64,000 nucleotides of DNA, taken from NCBI GenBank assembly GCA_965243755.1, contig CBDEVW010000004.1, forward strand, positions 558,001 to 622,000, written 5' to 3'. Each line of letters begins with the position of its first letter. Position 1 is the stretch's first letter. The notes beneath the pieces were generated by a model, which made no database searches, was not told the origin of the DNA, and worked only from the letters and a program-made list of their open reading frames with translations. Positions 42,292 to 49,788 of this stretch are shown one piece after another. Source of the DNA: JANSWY01 sp965243755 (GTDB taxonomy: Bacteria > Bacteroidota > Bacteroidia > Cytophagales > Cyclobacteriaceae). The position numbers were made by a program, and so were the translations under genes.

Positions 42292-42765
42292 ATGTCAGAT
42301 TCAAATTATGCCGGATTTTGGATGCGGTTTGTTGCCTGGTTAATTGATCTTATCATTCTGGGTTTTGTTTTTTCACTGGTAGTCACCCCGATCCTGGGGA
42401 TCATAGGATTAGGCGCTACGGCCATGGATTATGAAAGTGTTTCGGAGGACGACATTTTTGCTATTGTAAGCATTTTTGCCAGCACAATGGGTGTTGTGCA
42501 GTTGATTAATGCTGTTTTGGGATGGTTATATTTTGCTTTGCTGGAATCTGGTCCAAGGCAAGCCACAATTGGCAAAATGGCTTTGGGCATCAAAGTGACA
42601 GACGTGAATGGTGAAAGAATTGATTTTTTAAAAGCATCCTTAAGGTATGTCGGAAAATACATTTCGTCACTTATTTTTATGATTGGCTACATCATGGCGG
42701 CATTTACCGAAAAGAAACAAGCCCTACATGACATCATTGCCAGCACATTGGTTGTAAAGAAATAG
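42292..42765 (+). CDS. RDD-family membrane protein
   Basis: A 157-residue membrane protein with an RDD domain. The N-terminal helix begins GFWMRFVAWLIDLIILGFVFS, where Arg and Asp occupy the positions that name the family. Three to four helices follow, with the conserved RQATIGKMALGIKVTDVNGERI loop and LHDIIASTLVV at the end. Some RDD proteins are Na+/H+ antiporters, but many are uncharacterised. It is a single gene with its own terminator. Confidence 0.9.
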   Translation: MSDSNYAGFWMRFVAWLIDLIILGFVFSLVVTPILGIIGLGATAMDYESVSEDDIFAIVSIFASTMGVVQLINAVLGWLYFALLESGPRQATIGKMALGIKVTDVNGERIDFLKASLRYVGKYISSLIFMIGYIMAAFTEKKQALHDIIASTLVVKK

Positions 42766-42793
42766 CTCAATTAATAAAGTTTTAATAATTTCG

Positions 42794-42820
42794 AACCACT
42801 GAATCATCAGTGGTTTTTTT
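42794..42820 (+). terminator. Rho-independent terminator after the RDD gene
   Basis: Perfect 9-bp stem AACCACTGA/TCAGTGGTT with a 3-nt loop and seven or more T residues, 29 bp after the stop codon. Confidence 0.92.
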
Positions 42821-42837
42821 ATTTCAAATAACAACAT

Positions 42838-44109
42838 ATGTATAATCCAAACGATCCTGGTCTTAAGTCATGGGTTGAAGTGCCCCAAAATCATGATTTC
42901 CCGATACAAAACCTGCCTTTTGGTGTATTCAAAACTTCGTATCTGGAAGCCGGTGCAGGTGTTGCCATTGGTGATTATGTGCTGGATCTGGTTTTTCTTC
43001 AGGAACATGGTTACCTCGATGGACTGAATTTACCTAATGGTATCTTTAATCAACCTTACCTAAATGATTTCATTGGCCTGGGCAGAGCAAAGACCAGTGA
43101 GGTAAGAAAAAGAATTTCAGAGTTGCTTGAGGAAAGTTGTGCGGACTTAAGAGATAATAAAGCTGATCGTACCCTTGCACTTGTACCAATGGAAGAGGTG
43201 GAGATGTTGATGCCGGTGAAAGTTCGGGACTACACTGATTTTTATTCCAGCGAACAGCATGCGTACAATGTAGGTTGTATGTTCCGGGATCCGGACAATG
43301 CGCTGCTGCCCAACTGGAAACATATTCCTGTAGGTTATCATGGGAGAGCTTCTTCCATCGTAATCTCAGGAACACCAGTGACCAGACCTAAAGGACAGAC
43401 CAAAGAAGACAATCAGGATAAACCAATATTTGGACCTACAAAAAGGTTGGATTTTGAACTTGAAATGGCATTTATCACTTGTAAGGGTAATGAACTGGGA
43501 GACTCCATCTCAGTGAAAGATGCAGAAGATCACATCTTTGGTTTTGTGATCTTTAATGACTGGTCAGCACGTGATATTCAGAAGTGGGAGTATGTGCCTT
43601 TAGGGCCATTCCTTGCAAAGAATTTTGCTTCCTCCATTTCACCCTGGATCGTAACATTAGATGCTTTGGAGCCTTTCAGGATACCTGGACCTAAGCAAGA
43701 TCCAGAAGTATTGGATTACCTCAAATATGAAGGCAATAAAAATTTTGACATTAACCTTGAAGTTTACATTCAACCTGATGGGGCTGAAGCTACAAAAGTA
43801 TCTTCCAGCAATTTCAAGTACATGTACTGGAATATTTGTCAGCAACTGGCTCACCATACAGTGAATGGATGTAACATCAACGTTGGTGACATGTATGCTT
43901 CAGGAACCATTAGTGGAGAAAATCCGGACGCATATGGTTCTATGCTGGAACTGGCATGGAAGGGCACCAAACCGATCCCAATGAGTGATGGTACAGAACG
44001 CAGGTTTATTCTCGACGGAGATACTGTGATCATGAAGGGATTTGCAGAAAAGAATGGGGTAAGAATAGGATTCGGAGAAGTAAGAACAACTATAAAACCA
44101 GCAAAATAA
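42838..44109 (+). CDS. fahA: Fumarylacetoacetase
   Basis: A 423-residue hydrolase for the last step of tyrosine breakdown, splitting fumarylacetoacetate into fumarate and acetoacetate. Visible are the catalytic His/active loop in DFYSSEQHAYNVG, the metal and substrate region PVGYHGRASSIVISGTPV, the acidic metal ligands in LDFELEMAFI and FVIFNDWSARDIQKWEYVPLG, and SGTISGENPDAYGSMLELAW. The length fits the family. It overlaps the flavin reductase gene by one base. Confidence 0.97.
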   Translation: MYNPNDPGLKSWVEVPQNHDFPIQNLPFGVFKTSYLEAGAGVAIGDYVLDLVFLQEHGYLDGLNLPNGIFNQPYLNDFIGLGRAKTSEVRKRISELLEESCADLRDNKADRTLALVPMEEVEMLMPVKVRDYTDFYSSEQHAYNVGCMFRDPDNALLPNWKHIPVGYHGRASSIVISGTPVTRPKGQTKEDNQDKPIFGPTKRLDFELEMAFITCKGNELGDSISVKDAEDHIFGFVIFNDWSARDIQKWEYVPLGPFLAKNFASSISPWIVTLDALEPFRIPGPKQDPEVLDYLKYEGNKNFDINLEVYIQPDGAEATKVSSSNFKYMYWNICQQLAHHTVNGCNINVGDMYASGTISGENPDAYGSMLELAWKGTKPIPMSDGTERRFILDGDTVIMKGFAEKNGVRIGFGEVRTTIKPAK

Positions 44110-44999
44110 TGACAATAGACCCTAAAGACATACCAGTTGGACAATTGCATGGGCATTTGTTAGGAGCAGTTGCTCCCCGGCCGATAGCTTTTGCAAGTAC
44201 AATTGATGCTGAAGGAAACGTGAACCTTAGTCCTTTTAGTTTTTTCAATGTCTTTAGCGCCAATCCTCCAATTTTAATATTTTCTCCGGCTAGAAGAGTA
44301 AGGGACAATACCACTAAGCATACCCTTGAAAACGCGATAAGTCAGAAAGAAGTAGTGGTGAATATTGTTAATCACTCCATCGTAGAGCAAATGTCCCTTG
44401 CCAGCACAGAATATGACAAAGGAGTAGATGAATTCATTAAATCGGGTCTTACCCCTGTTCCCTCAGAAACTGTTAAACCTCCAAGGGTGAAAGAATCACC
44501 AGTTTCTATGGAATGCAAAGTACTTGAGGTAAAAGCGATGGGAGCGGAAGGAGGAGCCGGTAACCTGGTTATTTGTGAGGTGCAAAGAATGCATATCGCA
44601 GATGATATTCTGGATGACCAGGGTAAAATTGACCCGTTCAAACTGGATGCTGTTGCAAGAATGGGGGGTAACTGGTACTGCAGGGCACAAGGAGAAGCTA
44701 TTTTCGAAATTCCAAAACCAATTGCTATGAAAGGAATAGGAGTGGATCAAATACCACAACATATCAAAGAGAGCGAAGTACTCACAGGTAATAACCTGGG
44801 GAGACTTGGCAATGTAGAAAAACTTCCTACAGAAGAGGAAATTGAAGCCTTTTCAAAAGAACCTGAGGTCAGTGCGATATTGGAGCATTTCAATGCAGAC
44901 CGGGATGGCGCTGAAATCGAATTGCACAAACTCGCTCAGCAATACCTGGAACAGGGTGACCTCAAAAAAGCCTGGATGGTGCTGTTGCAGAATTCTTAA
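44109..44999 (+). CDS. Flavin reductase-like FMN-binding protein
   Basis: A 296-residue protein with the split-barrel FMN-binding domain of flavin reductases in residues 1-200 (GAVAPRPIAFASTIDAEGNVNLSPFSFFNVFSANPP is the flavin-binding stretch, here quoted as GAVAPRPIAFAST and LSPFSFFNVFSANPP). The C-terminal 70 residues form a charged helical extension. It is coupled to fahA by a one-base overlap. In other Bacteroidota I recall the same neighbour in tyrosine degradation loci, but its reaction there is not established. Confidence 0.88.
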   Translation: MTIDPKDIPVGQLHGHLLGAVAPRPIAFASTIDAEGNVNLSPFSFFNVFSANPPILIFSPARRVRDNTTKHTLENAISQKEVVVNIVNHSIVEQMSLASTEYDKGVDEFIKSGLTPVPSETVKPPRVKESPVSMECKVLEVKAMGAEGGAGNLVICEVQRMHIADDILDDQGKIDPFKLDAVARMGGNWYCRAQGEAIFEIPKPIAMKGIGVDQIPQHIKESEVLTGNNLGRLGNVEKLPTEEEIEAFSKEPEVSAILEHFNADRDGAEIELHKLAQQYLEQGDLKKAWMVLLQNS

Positions 45000-45017
45000 A
45001 GTTCTTAGTACTGGGAA

Positions 45018-45108
45018 TTCTTAGTTCCAAATGATTTTATTAGTTCCTGGATCTTAGTAATTCCAGGTTTATAGGGCCCTGGAAGCCAAAAAAACCAGGA
45101 ACTAAGAA
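45018..45108. repeat. Nested inverted repeats between convergent genes
   Basis: TTCTTAGTTCC (45018-45028) is inverted exactly at 45098-45108. TTAGTTCCTGG (45040-45050) is inverted at 45095-45105. TTCCAGG (45061-45067) is inverted at 45078-45084. The same right arm can pair with two left arms. The tract lies between the convergent flavin reductase and epimerase genes and may end transcription from both sides, although it lacks a proper T run. Confidence 0.7.
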
Positions 45109-45115
45109 ATTGGTA

Positions 45116-46036
45116 TTAAAAAGCAAACCCATTCTGAAAATCAATGAGTTCTTTCTTCAACTCTGTCGGCTCAAATTTTTTGATGTAGTTATAAATCTTT
45201 GAATTTGGATCGATGACCAGTTCTCTCAGGTTCATGTGTTGATTGGTAAAGATAAATTCCAGATCGGGGTAGATTTCTTTTACAATATCTACCACATCCA
45301 GGATTTGGAGGTTCTTGTCAACCAGGTTGTAAGTGCCTGATGGTACTTCAGAAGTAATCACATTCTCGATCATCTCTGCTAGATGAAAGACGTGGATAAA
45401 CGCCCTGGATTGCTTACCGTTACCAAATATCTGTATTCTTCTCTTGAAATTGGCATCAAACATGAAACGGTTGATCACCGCATCAAATCGCATACTTTTA
45501 CTGTACCCATAGACATTTCCACATCTCAGGACAATGGCATTCTTCAATTCCATTAGCCTGTTGATATGTTCTTCTCCACGGAGTTTGCTGATACCATAGA
45601 ACGTATGTGGAGTGGGTTCGGTCTCTTCAGTAGCTGGTTCAGCATGAGCGCCATAAACTGATGTACTACTGATATAGATAAACTTGGAGATATCAGATTC
45701 CTCGGCGGCATAAACAGCTTCTGCTGTACCCCAGTGGTTTACCTGCTCGTAAAAGTGTGCATCAGTGTTTGCGAAAGGGGTGGTTACTTTTGCCGCCAGG
45801 TGAATGACTACATCCACATCCTTCATGGCCTTTTTTAATAATCGGCTGTCAAGAATATCTCCATGTATAAACTTCAACTTGTCACCAGCAAAATATTTCA
45901 CTCCCAGGAAAAAATTGGAGTGACTGGTGCTCATATTATCATAAACTACTATGTCGCTGACTTGGGGATTTCGAAGCAGGTACTTGGTCAGTTCTGTGCC
46001 AATGTAACCTGCTCCACCGGTTAATAAAACCTTCAT
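45116..46036 (-). CDS. NAD-dependent epimerase/dehydratase (extended SDR)
   Basis: A 306-residue extended short-chain dehydrogenase acting on nucleotide sugars. The NAD motif is VLLTGGAGYIGTELTKYLL, DVVIHLAAKVTTPFA follows, and the catalytic YxxxK is in FYGISKLRGEEH (Tyr near residue 143) with Ser/Thr in ISSTSVYG. The C-terminal sugar-binding part (RAFIHVFHLAEMIENV) is present. The exact sugar is not determined by sequence. It is downstream of the APS reductase gene on the same strand, 34 bp apart. Confidence 0.88.
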   Translation of the reverse strand: MKVLLTGGAGYIGTELTKYLLRNPQVSDIVVYDNMSTSHSNFFLGVKYFAGDKLKFIHGDILDSRLLKKAMKDVDVVIHLAAKVTTPFANTDAHFYEQVNHWGTAEAVYAAEESDISKFIYISSTSVYGAHAEPATEETEPTPHTFYGISKLRGEEHINRLMELKNAIVLRCGNVYGYSKSMRFDAVINRFMFDANFKRRIQIFGNGKQSRAFIHVFHLAEMIENVITSEVPSGTYNLVDKNLQILDVVDIVKEIYPDLEFIFTNQHMNLRELVIDPNSKIYNYIKKFEPTELKKELIDFQNGFAF

Positions 46037-46070
46037 AAGTTTTTCAAAATTAAATAATTACCTGATTGGT

Positions 46071-46727
46071 TTACTTGCTGACAAGATCGGTGTGTAATCC
46101 ACATTCAACCTTGTTGAGACCATACCATCTGGCCTCTCTCTCAGACATTTCCGGGTCAAGTTTTCTGGTACAGGGCTCACATCCTATACTCAGGTAGCCA
46201 TTGCTATCCAATGGATGTCTTGGCAAATCATTTTCGCGAATGTACTGAAAAATTCGTCGGTTATCCCAATCGAGCATAGGATGAAATCTTGTTGTACCAA
46301 ATGGGGCGGGTTGCTCAACCTTCATGGCTTTTCGTACAGCACTTTGGTCCGCACGTACCCCATTGATCCAAATGTCAAATGAGGCCAAAACTGTTTCCAT
46401 AGGTTGAGTCTTATTTAAATAACAACAGTAGTCAGGATCCGTGGTGAACAATAGTTTTCCATTGGCATCACGCTGCATGAATTTTGGAGTGCCAGGTTTT
46501 AAATCAATGATGGTAAGACCAAATTTCTCACCAATCTCATCCCGAAATGCCACCGTCTCGGGAAATAAATAACCAGTATTGATAAAATATACAGGAATAG
46601 TATTGTCTATCTTACTGATGATGTGGAGCATTACCAAACTATGTGTTTGAAAGGAAGAAGTAGTAAATAACTTTTTTCCTTCTGCCTTGTACTCGGTAAT
46701 TTTTTGTTCTATTTCCTTGATATCCAC
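46071..46727 (-). CDS. cysH: Assimilatory APS reductase
   Basis: A 218-residue reductase of the CysH family. The iron-sulfur cysteine pattern of APS-specific enzymes is present: CC in DPDYCCYLNKTQPM and C-x2-C in SIGCEPCTR about 80 residues later. The catalytic Cys is in the C-terminal VECGLHTDL. It would reduce adenylyl sulfate to sulfite with a thiol donor. The cluster cysteines argue for APS rather than PAPS as substrate. No cysD/cysN or sulfite reductase gene is adjacent. Upstream a small hairpin (CCGT/ACGG on the minus strand) lies near 46750. Confidence 0.93.
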   Translation of the reverse strand: MDIKEIEQKITEYKAEGKKLFTTSSFQTHSLVMLHIISKIDNTIPVYFINTGYLFPETVAFRDEIGEKFGLTIIDLKPGTPKFMQRDANGKLLFTTDPDYCCYLNKTQPMETVLASFDIWINGVRADQSAVRKAMKVEQPAPFGTTRFHPMLDWDNRRIFQYIRENDLPRHPLDSNGYLSIGCEPCTRKLDPEMSEREARWYGLNKVECGLHTDLVSK

Positions 46728-46844
46728 AGGATCCTAAATTTTTGTTGCCGTAAAACAACGGCCTATCATTCAAAATTCAAAAAAAAATAACGTTTATGGT
46801 CATCGCAGGGTTCAATGCCTTTGGATAATTAATGAAAAAATCTT

Positions 46845-46863
46845 TACTTTGAAGCGCAAAGTA
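46845..46863. promoter_or_regulatory. Operator-like palindrome before the creD-locus operon
   Basis: TACTTTG-N5-CAAAGTA, a perfect 7-5-7 inverted repeat, 10 bp before the ATG of the membrane protein gene. The left arm resembles a TAnnTTTG-type -7 box, so a protein bound here would block or modulate initiation. An identical arrangement occurs at 47819-47837. Confidence 0.75.
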
Positions 46864-46873
46864 CTTTTTGATT

Positions 46874-47494
46874 ATGAAAACAGAACAAGAATATCTGGAA
46901 GATTTGAAAGAAATCAGAGGGCTGATGGAACGATCATCGCGGTTTGTCTCCCTAAGTGGCCTGTCTGGTATTTTGGCTGGTGTTTATGCCTTAGTTTGTG
47001 CAGGTATCGCATATTTCTACGTGTATACAGATATTGATAAGTTTCCAAGAGTACTTTATGATAATGCCGAAACCAGGACATTTCTGATTACACTTGGTAT
47101 AGTGACCCTCATCGTAACTTTAATAACAGGAGCTCTGCTCACGATGAGGAAGGCCAAAGCTAATAATGAAAAAATACTGAATAAATTAACTGTTCGCCTG
47201 ATCATCAATCTTATGATTCCCCTTGCAGTGGGTGGGATCGCTATCCTGATATTATTAAATAAAGGATATATCGGATTCATAGCTCCCTTTACTTTGATTT
47301 TTTATGGTCTGGCTTTGATTAACGCCAGCAAATACACCTATTCAGATATCAGAAGCCTTGGGATTGTAGAGGTGATATTGGGTCTGCTGGCGCTACACGT
47401 TATTGGATATGGAATATTATATTGGGCCCTGGGATTTGGTGTGGGACATATAGTCTATGGCACAATTATGCATTTCAAATACGACAGAAAATAA
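46874..47494 (+). CDS. Multi-pass membrane protein of the creD locus
   Basis: A 206-residue membrane protein with a short charged N-terminus (KTEQEYLEDLKEIRGLMERSS) and five to six helices (SGILAGVYALVCAGIAYFYVY, FLITLGIVTLIVTLITGALL, LMIPLAVGGIAILILL and others, each up to about 20 residues). I know no function for the family. It is followed after 9 bp by a winged-helix regulator, and both are preceded by the 7-5-7 operator, so they form an operon. The ATG at 46874 is preferred to the ATG two codons upstream (46868). Confidence 0.8.
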   Translation: MKTEQEYLEDLKEIRGLMERSSRFVSLSGLSGILAGVYALVCAGIAYFYVYTDIDKFPRVLYDNAETRTFLITLGIVTLIVTLITGALLTMRKAKANNEKILNKLTVRLIINLMIPLAVGGIAILILLNKGYIGFIAPFTLIFYGLALINASKYTYSDIRSLGIVEVILGLLALHVIGYGILYWALGFGVGHIVYGTIMHFKYDRK

Positions 47495-47503
47495 ACAGAT
47501 GTG

Positions 47504-47803
47504 ATGGAAAACTGGTTCGAACATCTGGATAAGGCCTTTGAAAGCAAGGTGCGACTGGGTATCATGTCATTGCTGATGATGGAGGATAGTCAGGATTTTA
47601 CAACACTCAGGGAATCCCTGGCCATTACTGATGGCAACCTGGCAAGCCACCTGAAAGCCCTGGAGAAATTAGAGTATGTCGCCATGGAAAAACTTTTTGT
47701 CGGAAGAAAACCAAAAACGAAATATACCGCAACCAAATTAGGCAAAACAGCTTTCAAGAACCACCTGAGTGCTTTGGAAAGCATGCTAAAACAAGGAAAG
47801 TAA
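47504..47803 (+). CDS. Winged-helix transcriptional regulator (HTH_34-like)
   Basis: A 99-residue DNA-binding protein. The winged helix is visible as KVRLGIMSLLMMEDSQDFTTL, the recognition helix as GNLASHLKALEKLEYVAM, and the wing as FVGRKPKTKYTATKLGKTAF, as in PadR/MarR-like small regulators of the HTH_34 type. No sensor domain is present. It probably binds the two 7-5-7 palindromes that precede its own operon and creD, giving autoregulation and control of creD. That link is inference from shared motifs and gene order. Confidence 0.88.
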   Translation: MENWFEHLDKAFESKVRLGIMSLLMMEDSQDFTTLRESLAITDGNLASHLKALEKLEYVAMEKLFVGRKPKTKYTATKLGKTAFKNHLSALESMLKQGK

Positions 47804-47818
47804 TTTTTTTTATCAATA

Positions 47819-47837
47819 TACTTTGAAATACAAAGTA
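47819..47837. promoter_or_regulatory. Operator-like palindrome before creD
   Basis: TACTTTG-N5-CAAAGTA again, with different inner bases (AAATA instead of AAGCG), 17 bp before the creD ATG and 15 bp after the regulator stop codon. Perfect symmetry is kept although the spacer differs, which argues for a selected protein-binding site. Confidence 0.78.
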
Positions 47838-47854
47838 CTTTTAAATATATCAAA

Positions 47855-49186
47855 ATGGAAAGTCAATTCAATCAAATTAGAAATTCAATTAAAGGGTCGG
47901 TTACACTTAAGCTGATCTCCATAGGTATTGTCATGCTGGTACTGCTGATCCCAAAATCAAGCATTGAAAGCCTGATATACGAGCGTCAGGGATTGAGAAA
48001 TGAAGCAGAGTTGGATATTAGCTCAAAATGGGGGCTGGAGCAAATGATCATGGGCCCGGTTGTGGCTGTACCTTATTGGTCTTATGAAAGAATCGAGAAA
48101 GAGATCAGGAAAGTAAAGAAATATGCTTACTTCCTTCCGGAAAAACTATTCATCGATGGAATACTGGCACCAGAGTCCAGATACAGAGGTATTCATGAAG
48201 TGATAGTGTATCAGTCTACTATGAATATCTCTGGTCAGTTTTTAAAACCGGATTTTTCCAAACTAAACATTGACCCGCAGGATGTTATTTGGAATGAGAC
48301 ACAATTGCAGTTTAGTGTTTCTGACCTCAGAGGGATAAAAGAGAGCATGCTATTGGATTGGAATGGGAGGAAACTGCCTTTTGAACCTGGATTATCAGCC
48401 AGGCATGTGATGCAAAAAGGTTTGAATACTCCTGTTGCTTTCGAAGAGGAAAAGCATTACGCATTTAGTTTTGATCTCAAAATCAACGGCAGTTCTAATG
48501 TGTCTTTCATTCCGGTAGGCGCTGAGACTAAAGTGCAATTGAAGTCACCTTGGGCCGATCCAAGTTTTACAGGGGATCAGTTGCCAGAAAGCAGGGAGGT
48601 GTCAGAAAATGGTTTTGTTGCCAACTGGAGTGTACTGAATCTTAACAGATCTTATCCACAACAATGGAAAGGGGCGGAATACCAGTTAACAGACTCACAT
48701 TTTGGTGTAAACCTTTTCATTGCGGCAAATGAATATCAGAAGTCGACCCGTTCTGCCAAGTATGCGCTCCTTATTCTTTTTCTAACCTTCATTACCTACT
48801 TTTTGGTGGAAGTATTGGGAAAGAAAAAAATACACCCTGTTCAATATGGAATAGTAGGACTGGCCTTGATTATCTTCTACACGCTGTTACTATCCATGTC
48901 GGAATATATTGCTTTCAACCTGGCTTATGGAATTGCAGCCATCGTGATTGTGGCTTCTATTACGGGTTATTCCATAGCAATTTTTGGAAGTACCAAACGA
49001 GGACTTTCTATGGGAGGTTTTTTGTCCCTGGTGTATTTCTTCATCTTTATCATCCTTCAATCTCAGGACTTTAGCTTACTCATAGGAAGTATAGGTCTCT
49101 TCATTACACTGGTGATGGTCATGTACTTCTCCAGAAATGTCAACTGGTATGAACTGAAGGTCCCAACTACCAAATCCAATTCATGA
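47855..49186 (+). CDS. creD: CreD-family inner-membrane protein
   Basis: A 443-residue membrane protein of the CreD/CET family. It has one N-terminal helix (LKLISIGIVMLVLLIPKSSIE), a large periplasmic domain (about residues 45-290) with EAELDISSKWGLEQMIMGPVV-type family sequence (LDISSKWGLEQ, MGPVVAVPYW), and five to six C-terminal helices starting at YALLILFLTFITYFLVEVLG. In proteobacteria creD is activated by envelope stress and affects colicin and beta-lactam tolerance. It ends in an ATGA overlap with the Coq4-like gene. Confidence 0.92.
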   Translation: MESQFNQIRNSIKGSVTLKLISIGIVMLVLLIPKSSIESLIYERQGLRNEAELDISSKWGLEQMIMGPVVAVPYWSYERIEKEIRKVKKYAYFLPEKLFIDGILAPESRYRGIHEVIVYQSTMNISGQFLKPDFSKLNIDPQDVIWNETQLQFSVSDLRGIKESMLLDWNGRKLPFEPGLSARHVMQKGLNTPVAFEEEKHYAFSFDLKINGSSNVSFIPVGAETKVQLKSPWADPSFTGDQLPESREVSENGFVANWSVLNLNRSYPQQWKGAEYQLTDSHFGVNLFIAANEYQKSTRSAKYALLILFLTFITYFLVEVLGKKKIHPVQYGIVGLALIIFYTLLLSMSEYIAFNLAYGIAAIVIVASITGYSIAIFGSTKRGLSMGGFLSLVYFFIFIILQSQDFSLLIGSIGLFITLVMVMYFSRNVNWYELKVPTTKSNS

Positions 49187-49788
49187 TGAAGGATATCGCG
49201 ATTCGATTAATTGAATTAAGAAGAACTGTAGCTTATTGGTTTTTTCAGCATCAGCTAAAGGTGTGTATTTCGGTACTGCGGTTATTTGGAGACAGGAAAA
49301 GAGTGAAACTAGAGCAGCTGGCACTTCAAAATTGTGAAAATGGCACCATTGGGAAGGAATTGCATCTTTTTTTGGATCGGAATGGCCTGAATCTCGTCCC
49401 GTGGTATGAAGCTCATGACCTGAAACACGTGATACTGGGGTACAATGTCACTCCTCCGGATGAAATGAAAATGCAGGCACTAATGTTTGGTAATTCCGGA
49501 TTTTCATGGGTCATCACCCCAATTTATTTGTCATTTGTGATATGGACCCCTTCAGCATGGGCTGAACTATTATATCATTTTAAGACAGGACTTCAAATGA
49601 ATAACATTGGTTATGATACGATAGCTTCTGTAAAAAACCGGTCACTGCTGCAATACAGGGAGGAGATCGGATTGGATGCCGCCAGAGAATTGGCAAAAAG
49701 TGATTCAAGATCTGTTGGTCAGGTAATGTATGACGAGGTGAAAAGGCGCATCATAACCAATCATTGGTCAGTTTTTCTACCGCAATGA
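49183..49788 (+). CDS. Coq4-like protein with HDxxH-x11-E motif
   Basis: A 201-residue protein. Residues about 78-95 read EAHDLKHVILGYNVTPPDE, which exactly matches the HDxxH-x11-E metal motif of Coq4 proteins. A later hydrophobic segment (WVITPIYLSFVIWTPSAWAEL) could touch a membrane. In yeast and some bacteria Coq4 acts in ubiquinone synthesis, as an oxidative decarboxylase of the ring. Bacteroidota make menaquinone, so another substrate is likely. It is translationally coupled to creD (ATGA) and overlaps the convergent oxidoreductase by 38 bp. Confidence 0.75.
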   Translation: MMKDIAIRLIELRRTVAYWFFQHQLKVCISVLRLFGDRKRVKLEQLALQNCENGTIGKELHLFLDRNGLNLVPWYEAHDLKHVILGYNVTPPDEMKMQALMFGNSGFSWVITPIYLSFVIWTPSAWAELLYHFKTGLQMNNIGYDTIASVKNRSLLQYREEIGLDAARELAKSDSRSVGQVMYDEVKRRIITNHWSVFLPQ

